DNA of 8,342 nt from CAG-390 sp045541375 (lineage in GTDB: Bacteria > Bacillota > Clostridia > Oscillospirales > CAG-272), in contig JAZQJB010000084.1 of the NCBI GenBank assembly GCA_045541375.1, forward strand, positions 1 through 8,342. Direction: 5' to 3'. Made by a program: the position numbers and the translations under genes. The notes below the pieces were generated by a model. It saw only the letters and a list, made by a program, of their open reading frames with translations, did not search any database and had not been told where the DNA came from. This document shows positions 1 through 4,374 of this stretch, one piece after another. Numbering within the stretch: position 1 is the first letter of the stretch; each line of letters opens with the position of its first letter.

Positions 1-233
1 CGGAAGCCGATCAGGGTGATGACCGAGGAGCCCGCGTCGGTGAGGTTGTTGAAGGCGTCAGCCATGATCGAGATCGAGCCGCTGATAACGCCCGCAAGAA
101 GCTTGATGGCGAAAAGCAGGATGTTCAGAATGATTCCCATAATGCCGCAAAGAGTACCGTAAGCACTTCTCACAGCAGGCGACGAGGTATCCGAACTGTC
201 CTTGATGAAGATTTTTGAGAGTAGACTTATCAA
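1..233 (-). CDS. Cation diffusion facilitator (CDF) family metal efflux transporter, N-terminal part
   Basis: Only the first 77 codons are present; the rest lies beyond the left edge. CDF proteins are membrane antiporters that export divalent metals such as Zn, Mn, Fe or Co. After a short polar N-terminus (about residues 1-26) the translation enters a hydrophobic segment (about 27-50), then the family signature GSISIMADAFNNLTDAGSS (52-70) at the start of the second helix. The metal-site pattern on that helix reads N62-x-x-x-D66. Zn-type members usually have H/D at the first position and characterised Mn exporters have N, so Mn is a reasonable inference, not a proof. The start is a TTG at 233: a GGAGG ribosome site at 240-244 sits 6 bases upstream, and the next in-frame Met (residue 32) would remove part of helix 1. 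The gene follows the AcnX small subunit with a hairpin between them and no clear promoter of its own. Family confidence is high, metal specificity low. Confidence 0.9.
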   Translation of the reverse strand, partial: MISLLSKIFIKDSSDTSSPAVRSAYGTLCGIMGIILNILLFAIKLLAGVISGSISIMADAFNNLTDAGSSVITLIGF

Positions 234-245
234 ATTGTGCCTCCG

Positions 246-288
246 AAAAAAGATGTTATTGGAGGAACCCTTGCGGGCTCCTCCAATA
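246..288 (-). terminator. Hairpin with U-tract after the AcnX small subunit gene, abutting the CDF ribosome site
   Basis: On the minus strand the stem runs from 288 to 257: 14 pairs closed by a GCAA tetraloop (271-274). It is followed by five bases and then six T (251-246). The pair between positions 278 and 267 is G-U in minus-strand RNA but a C-A mismatch in plus-strand RNA, so the fold is complete only in the direction of these genes. The gap before the U-tract is longer than in a textbook terminator, so leaky termination is likely. The CDF ribosome site (240-244) begins one base after the U-tract. Confidence 0.75.
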
Positions 289-302
289 TATTTATATGTG
301 GC

Positions 303-752
303 TTAGTCAACAACTACCACGCCGTCTTCTTTAACGGTGACGGTCATACCGTCCTTGACGTAGGAAAGGAATTCCTCGCCGAGGCAGTCGATAACGGGCA
401 TATTGATGTCCTCACACCAAACGCTTGCAAGAACCGCGCCTGCGGCTGCGAGCGAGTCGATGTGCTCGGAGAAGAGCATACAAGCGGGCTGGCGCTTCAT
501 TGAGCAAGCGCAGTAGAGAACAAGACCGCCCGTGGTCGAGCCGATGGTCTGGGGCAGGCAGAGAGCCTTGCCGCAGAGGGGCTTGCCGTTGAGCTCGGGG
601 TTGTTCTGGTCGCCGCACTTGGTCTGTTTGTCGCCGAACTGCAGAGCCATCTGCATAGATGCGAGGGTATTGAAGCCCTGTGTGGTAACAACGGCTTCAG
701 CGGTGGTCGTACCGGGGGTTACAACGCGTCCTTTGAATTCTCTCATTTTCAT
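303..752 (-). CDS. Aconitase X (AcnX) small subunit, swivel domain (DUF126)
   Basis: Small subunit of a two-subunit AcnX hydro-lyase; 149 aa, usual size for the stand-alone swivel domain. Family features seen are the N-terminal EFKGRVVTPGTTTAEAVV (residues 5-22), the D48-QNNPELNGKPL segment, and the diagnostic GSTTGG at 71-76 preceded by LCLP. In AcnX enzymes this Ser/Thr-rich loop comes from the swivel domain and contributes to the active site at the subunit interface. The domain is Cys-rich (C46, C60, C65, C81, C83, C91, C113, C123), which is notable but not assigned to a cluster here. The gene overlaps the large-subunit stop by ATGA (752-749), showing translational coupling. The ribosome site GGAGG (756-760) is only 3 bases from ATG 752 but 9 from a second in-frame ATG at 746, so translation may really start at 746 (M-R-E-F). 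Known bacterial AcnX enzymes dehydrate cis-3-hydroxy-L-proline; archaeal ones act on mevalonate 5-phosphate. The substrate here is unproven. Confidence 0.9.
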   Translation of the reverse strand: MKMREFKGRVVTPGTTTAEAVVTTQGFNTLASMQMALQFGDKQTKCGDQNNPELNGKPLCGKALCLPQTIGSTTGGLVLYCACSMKRQPACMLFSEHIDSLAAAGAVLASVWCEDINMPVIDCLGEEFLSYVKDGMTVTVKEDGVVVVD

Positions 753-2029
753 TTACCTCCCTTTGTGATAGCTGCAAGAATTTCGTCGTCGGTGTAATAG
801 CGCGCGGAGGTGTAGGTGCGGAGCTTATTCGACGAGGTGATGACGGGCATCTTCTTACAGAGCGGGTTGTTCATATACATAAGGGGACAGATATAGGAGG
901 TGATAACGCCCGTTGCCTTGAGGCGAGCGGCGTAATCGGTCTTGTTGAACTCCTCAAGAACCTTGGGAGGTGCGGTGAAGACGGTGGGAATGAGGACGGT
1001 CTTGTTGCCTGCGGCTTTGAGAGCGGCTTCAACCTTGTCGGTCCAGTCCTTGAGCTGCTGGAGCGACATGTGCGGGCATCCCATAAAGCAGAGCTTCGGA
1101 GTAGCATCGGGATCCTTCCAGACAACGGGGTAGTTAGCCTTTACTCTCTCGAGCTCTTCATCGGTGATTACGTATTCCTTTGCGCCCTCGGCGATGAGTG
1201 CCTTGCCAAGCTCCTTTGCCTCGGGGGTGAGGTTGTCGATATGGTAAAGTCCGACTGCGCCGTTCGATGCGGTTGCCGCGCCGAAATCCTTGAGGTAGGT
1301 GCAAGCTGAGTCGTCAAGCTCGCTTCCGATCCACTTGTCAAGTCCGATAACGTAGGGAACGTCCTCCATTACCTTCATACCGATAGCGGAGCCGAGAAGC
1401 TGAGCCTCGGGCTTCTTGGTGGTTTCGATCTTGACGATCCAAGTCGCCTTTCTGCCCTCATCGGTGAGAAGACCGAAGTAGGGAACGTAGCCGACGATCG
1501 AGCCCATAATGTCCATAATACCCGAGTTACGGTTGCAGCGCGCGCCGAGTACGGAGTTTGCGTAAACGACCGCGGAGGATTCTGCCCACGAGAGGACGTC
1601 ACCCTTTTCGGGCTTGTTGCCAACCTGATCAAGGTAGCAAGCGCAGGTGAAAGCATCGTCAGAGAGAAGACCGAGCTTCTTGAGCTGTCCCTCATAGAAA
1701 TCCTGCTTTGTATACATCAGCTTGTTGAAAACAAGATTCTGCAGGAAGTTTGCGGGAACGTTCTTGTCGATGGGACGGGGGTCGACCGAGAAGGTCTGAC
1801 CCGACTTTACGCCCGCGTCGAGAAGCTGCTGCATAAGGTCGTAAACGGGTGCCATAACCTTGAGACCGAAGGAGGTTACAAGGTGATTGTGCTTTGATGT
1901 AACGGGAACCATCTTTTCGGCCCCGAAAGCGTCACCGAACATAACAAGGGTCTTCATGACCTTCGCCATAGTCTCGCCCTGCGAGCCGTTCAGTATCGCC
2001 TGCTGTTCTTCATTAAGATACATATCCAT
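749..2029 (-). CDS. Aconitase X (AcnX) large catalytic subunit (DUF521), putative hydroxy-acid dehydratase
   Basis: The 426-aa catalytic subunit of AcnX, a Fe-S-dependent member of the aconitase superfamily acting in the cytoplasm. N-terminal YLNEEQQAILNGSQGE (4-19) is the usual AcnX opening. The family core follows: TCACY (128-132), the GDVLSWAESSAVVYANSVLGAR stretch (143-164), NRNSG (166-170), YVPYFGLLTDEGR (181-193), LCFMGCPHMSLQQL (313-326) and TSSNKLRTY (398-406). C129, C131, C318, C381 and C391 are candidates for metal-cluster ligands; I cannot assign them without a structure alignment. C165 sits where most relatives I know have Thr (GARTNR). Length is normal for a split AcnX. Two starts are possible: ATG 2029 or ATG 2023. 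AAAGG at 2032-2036 is better spaced for 2023. The best-characterised bacterial reaction is dehydration of cis-3-hydroxy-L-proline to pyrroline-2-carboxylate (often called LhpI/C3LHypD). The adjacent ene-reductase instead suggests an unsaturated-acid intermediate. Family is sure, substrate is not. Confidence 0.9.
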   Translation of the reverse strand: MDMYLNEEQQAILNGSQGETMAKVMKTLVMFGDAFGAEKMVPVTSKHNHLVTSFGLKVMAPVYDLMQQLLDAGVKSGQTFSVDPRPIDKNVPANFLQNLVFNKLMYTKQDFYEGQLKKLGLLSDDAFTCACYLDQVGNKPEKGDVLSWAESSAVVYANSVLGARCNRNSGIMDIMGSIVGYVPYFGLLTDEGRKATWIVKIETTKKPEAQLLGSAIGMKVMEDVPYVIGLDKWIGSELDDSACTYLKDFGAATASNGAVGLYHIDNLTPEAKELGKALIAEGAKEYVITDEELERVKANYPVVWKDPDATPKLCFMGCPHMSLQQLKDWTDKVEAALKAAGNKTVLIPTVFTAPPKVLEEFNKTDYAARLKATGVITSYICPLMYMNNPLCKKMPVITSSNKLRTYTSARYYTDDEILAAITKGGK

Positions 2030-2050
2030 ATCCTTTCATTCAATAAAAAT

Positions 2051-2075
2051 GATTTTCGAGCCACGCGAGAAAATC
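2051..2075 (-). other. AU-rich leader hairpin upstream of the AcnX large subunit
   Basis: GATTTTC (2051-2057) and GAAAATC (2069-2075) form a 7-bp stem with an 11-base loop. On the minus strand the stem is followed by ATTTTTATTG and then the AAAGG ribosome site. This resembles a weak terminator or attenuator placed after the hairpin array, but an A/T-rich 7-bp stem is thermodynamically weak. Function is unproven. Confidence 0.4.
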
Positions 2076-2084
2076 TTCCGAAAC

Positions 2085-2168
2085 CTTCGCCAAAGGCGAA
2101 GATTTCACCGAGCGAAGCTCGATTTCACCGCGCAACGCGCGATTTCACCCGCCGAAGGCGGATTTCAT
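2085..2168 (-). repeat. Array of small hairpins with 20-base period and invariant 7-base linker
   Basis: On the plus strand the blocks starting at 2101, 2121 and 2141 each begin GATTTCACC, and 2161 begins GATTTCATT, an exact 20-base period. Between linkers ATTTCAC (2102-2108, 2122-2128, 2142-2148; ATTTCAT at 2162-2168) lie perfect hairpins: CGAGC-GAA-GCTCG (2109-2121), CGCGC-AAC-GCGCG (2129-2141) and CCGCC-GAA-GGCGG (2149-2161). A fourth, longer one, CTTCGCC-AAA-GGCGAAG (2085-2101), ends the array. As RNA from the minus strand, each stem is joined by GUGAAAU. Stem sequences differ entirely while pairing and linker are kept, which points to selection on RNA structure or to a mobile repeat family. 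It fills most of the 153-base space between the reductase and AcnX genes of one presumed operon. I do not recognise a named family. Confidence 0.85.
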
Positions 2169-2169
2169 T

Positions 2170-2197
2170 GCAACAAAGATCGTCAGATCTTTGTTGC
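2170..2197 (-). repeat. Perfect 12-bp palindrome containing the reductase stop codon in its loop
   Basis: GCAACAAAGATC (2170-2181) and GATCTTTGTTGC (2186-2197) are perfectly complementary around a four-base loop (2182-2185). The reductase's last four codons (Ala-Thr-Lys-Ile) make one arm, and its TGA stop (2185-2183) lies in the loop. No U-tract follows on the minus strand, which goes straight into the hairpin array, so it is not a normal intrinsic terminator. It may be a 3'-end stabiliser or the first element of the array. Confidence 0.8.
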
Positions 2198-4249
2198 CAC
2201 GTCCCAAGCGCCCCAAATTACAGAGCGGAGGTTGCCGACCTTCTGCGCGTCTCCGATGACGTGAACGCCCTTGGTTTCGATGGGTGCGGGATTATATCCA
2301 ACCGAGAGAATAACCGAATCAGCCTCGATCTCAAAAGTCTTGCCTTCCTTGTCGGCAACGACTACCGCGCCGTCCTTGATCTCCTTGACGCCGGTTTCGA
2401 GATATACGGGCAGATTGTTCGCCTTGAAGCAGTCGCGGAGGTAGGAGGTGTTTGCAAGGCAGATGCCGGGGGTGACGATGAGGTCATCCATCATCTCAAC
2501 GATCGCGGGCTTCTTGCCCTGAAGGAAGAGCTCGTATGCGATCTCGCATCCTGTCAGACCGCCGCCGATGACAACAATTCGTTCGCCAACCTGCTTCTTA
2601 CCGAGGAGGAAATCAACGGCTTCGATCGACTTTTCAACTCCGGGGATCGGGATTCTCTTTGCCTTTGCGCCGGTAGCAACGATCACCTCGTCCGCGCCGA
2701 GCGATTTGACGTCGGTGACTTCGGTGTTAAGCTTAACGGTGATGGAGGAGTAGCGCGCGATCTCTCTTCTGTACCACGCGATGAGCGCGCGGTCCTTTTC
2801 CTTGAAGGAGGGGGAAGCCGCCGCGATGAATACGCCGCCGAGCTCGCCCGACTTTTCATAGAGAGTTACGCTGTGGCCGCGCTTTGCGCAGACGATAGCG
2901 GCTTCCATACCGCCGATACCGCCGCCGATTACGGCAACCTTCTTTGCCTTCTTTGCAGGCTGAATGTTATATTTCTTTGACTGCATAGTCTCGGGGTTGA
3001 GAGCACAGCGAGCAAGTCCCATGGTATCGGTGAGATCCTGGGTGTTTGCGTGACCCTTCGAGGAAGAGAAGTTGAAGCATCCCGCGTGACAGCAGATGCA
3101 GGGCTTGATGTCCTCGATGCGGTTTTCAATGAGCTTGGTGATCCATTCGGGGTCGGTCAGGAACTGACGAGCAACGCCCATACCGTCGATCTTACCCTCT
3201 GCGATAGCAGCGGCACCCGTCTCGGGATCCATACGACCCGCGCAAACAACGGGAATATCGACGAACTTCTTGATGTGAGCAACGTCCTCGAGGTTGCAGT
3301 TCTCGGGCATATACATAGGCGGATGAGCCCAGTACCAGGAGTCATAAGTACCGTTGTCGGCGTTGAGCATATCGTAGCCCGCATCCTGCAGGTACTTTGC
3401 CGCGCGTTCGGATTCTTCCATATTACGTCCGACTTCAACGTAATCCTCGCCGGGCATTGCACCCTCACAGAAGCCCTTCATCTTGGACTCTACGGAGTAG
3501 CGGAGAGAAACGGGGAAGTCCTTGCCGCAAGCCTTTTTGATCGCCTCAACGACCTCAACAGCGAAGCGGTAGCGGTTCTCGAAGCTTCCACCGTAGTTGT
3601 CGGTACGCTTATTGAAGAACTCGATCGCAAACTGGTCAAGGAGGTAACCCTCGTGAACAGCGTGAACCTCGACGCCGTCAACGCCCGCATCCATACAGAG
3701 CTTTGCGGTCTTTGCAAAAGCTTCGATGATCTCGTGGATCTGCTCGACAGTCATCTCGGGGCAGATTATGTCGTGCGCCCAACGCGAGGGCTGGGGAGAG
3801 GGACAAGCAAGCTCGTGCGAGGTGTCAAGAATGGGCTTGAGGATCGCGCGGGTGAATTTATTCTTGTGGAGGGGAGCTACAAGCTCGGTGATAGCCCAAG
3901 AGCGGCCCATACCTGCGGTGAGCTGAACGAAGAGTTTTGCGCCCGTTTTGTGGATCTCGTCCATAAAGACCTTGAGATCCTCGAACATTTTCGGATTCTG
4001 CCAGAGCCATTTGCCCCAGAAAGTGTCGCGGAGGGGCGCGATGCCGGGGATGATAAGGCCTACGTTGTTCTGAGCGCGCTCAAGGAAGAGCTTTGCGGCT
4101 TCCTTATCGAAATGGCATCCGCCAAGCTCGAACCAGCCGAAAAGCGAGGTTCCGCCCATCGGGCACATTACGATACGGTTTTTGATCTCAACGTTACCGA
4201 CCTTCCAAGGGGTGAATAACGCCTCGTATTTAGGGTCAAGATTATTCAT
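2183..4249 (-). CDS. FMN/[4Fe-4S]/FAD-dependent NADH:flavin oxidoreductase, ene-reductase of the 2,4-dienoyl-CoA/enoate reductase type
   Basis: A cytoplasmic 688-aa protein of the fused Old Yellow Enzyme type, which reduces an activated C=C bond with electrons passed from NAD(P)H through FAD and a 4Fe-4S cluster to FMN. The N-terminal TIM barrel opens with LFTPWKVGNVEIKNRIVMCPM (residues 11-31). DGVEVHAVHEGYLLDQF (191-207) carries H196, H199 and Y202 at the usual substrate/FMN site, and CAGRMDP (336-342) with GVARQFLTDPEW (358-369) holds the FMN phosphate. The cluster motif is C384-x2-C387-x3-C391, with C415 as the likely fourth ligand. The C-terminal half has two Rossmann motifs, VIGGGIGG (440-447) and VIGGGLTGCE (560-569), and ends on the usual GDAQKVGNLRSVIWGAW segment (667-682), so it is full length (E. 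coli FadH is about 670 aa). The start ATG 4249 follows AAGGAG (4259-4264) with a 9-base spacer. It is first in the presumed operon with AcnX. BaiCD-like steroid and cinnamate reductases share this architecture; the substrate is unknown. Confidence 0.9.
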   Translation of the reverse strand: MNNLDPKYEALFTPWKVGNVEIKNRIVMCPMGGTSLFGWFELGGCHFDKEAAKLFLERAQNNVGLIIPGIAPLRDTFWGKWLWQNPKMFEDLKVFMDEIHKTGAKLFVQLTAGMGRSWAITELVAPLHKNKFTRAILKPILDTSHELACPSPQPSRWAHDIICPEMTVEQIHEIIEAFAKTAKLCMDAGVDGVEVHAVHEGYLLDQFAIEFFNKRTDNYGGSFENRYRFAVEVVEAIKKACGKDFPVSLRYSVESKMKGFCEGAMPGEDYVEVGRNMEESERAAKYLQDAGYDMLNADNGTYDSWYWAHPPMYMPENCNLEDVAHIKKFVDIPVVCAGRMDPETGAAAIAEGKIDGMGVARQFLTDPEWITKLIENRIEDIKPCICCHAGCFNFSSSKGHANTQDLTDTMGLARCALNPETMQSKKYNIQPAKKAKKVAVIGGGIGGMEAAIVCAKRGHSVTLYEKSGELGGVFIAAASPSFKEKDRALIAWYRREIARYSSITVKLNTEVTDVKSLGADEVIVATGAKAKRIPIPGVEKSIEAVDFLLGKKQVGERIVVIGGGLTGCEIAYELFLQGKKPAIVEMMDDLIVTPGICLANTSYLRDCFKANNLPVYLETGVKEIKDGAVVVADKEGKTFEIEADSVILSVGYNPAPIETKGVHVIGDAQKVGNLRSVIWGAWDVATKI

Positions 4250-4281
4250 CGAAAAAAACTCCTTTATATATAATTAAATTA

Positions 4282-4310
4282 ATTATATCATAATATTATC
4301 TTATTGTCAA
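4282..4310 (-). promoter_or_regulatory. Perfect-consensus sigma-A promoter for the reductase-AcnX operon
   Basis: On the minus strand TTGACA (4310-4305) is followed by exactly 17 bases and TATAAT (4287-4282). Both hexamers match the housekeeping consensus in all positions. Transcription should start near 4275, giving a leader of roughly 26 bases that contains the AAGGAG ribosome site. It lies between the upstream terminator (4332-4367) and the reductase start. No obvious operator palindrome overlaps it. Confidence 0.9.
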
Positions 4311-4331
4311 TAAAATTCCTTATCAATTCTT

Positions 4332-4367
4332 ATTGAAAAAAGACTGCCGAAGCAGTCTTTTTTCAAT
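4332..4367 (-). terminator. Strong palindromic terminator after the 685-aa surface protein gene
   Basis: A perfect 16-bp inverted repeat surrounds the loop CGAA (4348-4351), with GACTGC/GCAGTC at its core and A6/T6 tracts outside. It would therefore terminate in either direction. It starts 7 bases after the surface protein's TAA (4375-4377) and insulates that gene from the reductase promoter at 4310. Confidence 0.95.
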
Positions 4368-4374
4368 GTTGGTA

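Noticed and set aside
2101..2168. Regular 20-base period considered as a CRISPR array.
   Set aside because: The constant part is only 7-9 bases and the variable parts are perfect hairpins, not unique spacers of about 30 bases; no cas genes are nearby.
2170..2197. 12-bp palindrome considered as an intrinsic terminator of the reductase gene.
   Set aside because: No U-tract follows on the minus strand, and its stem includes the final codons, so it is listed as a palindrome with unknown role.
3050..4219. A 389-codon plus-strand open frame opposite the reductase.
   Set aside because: The reductase's cofactor motifs on the minus strand are unmistakable; the antisense frame shows no family features and is explained by codon bias.
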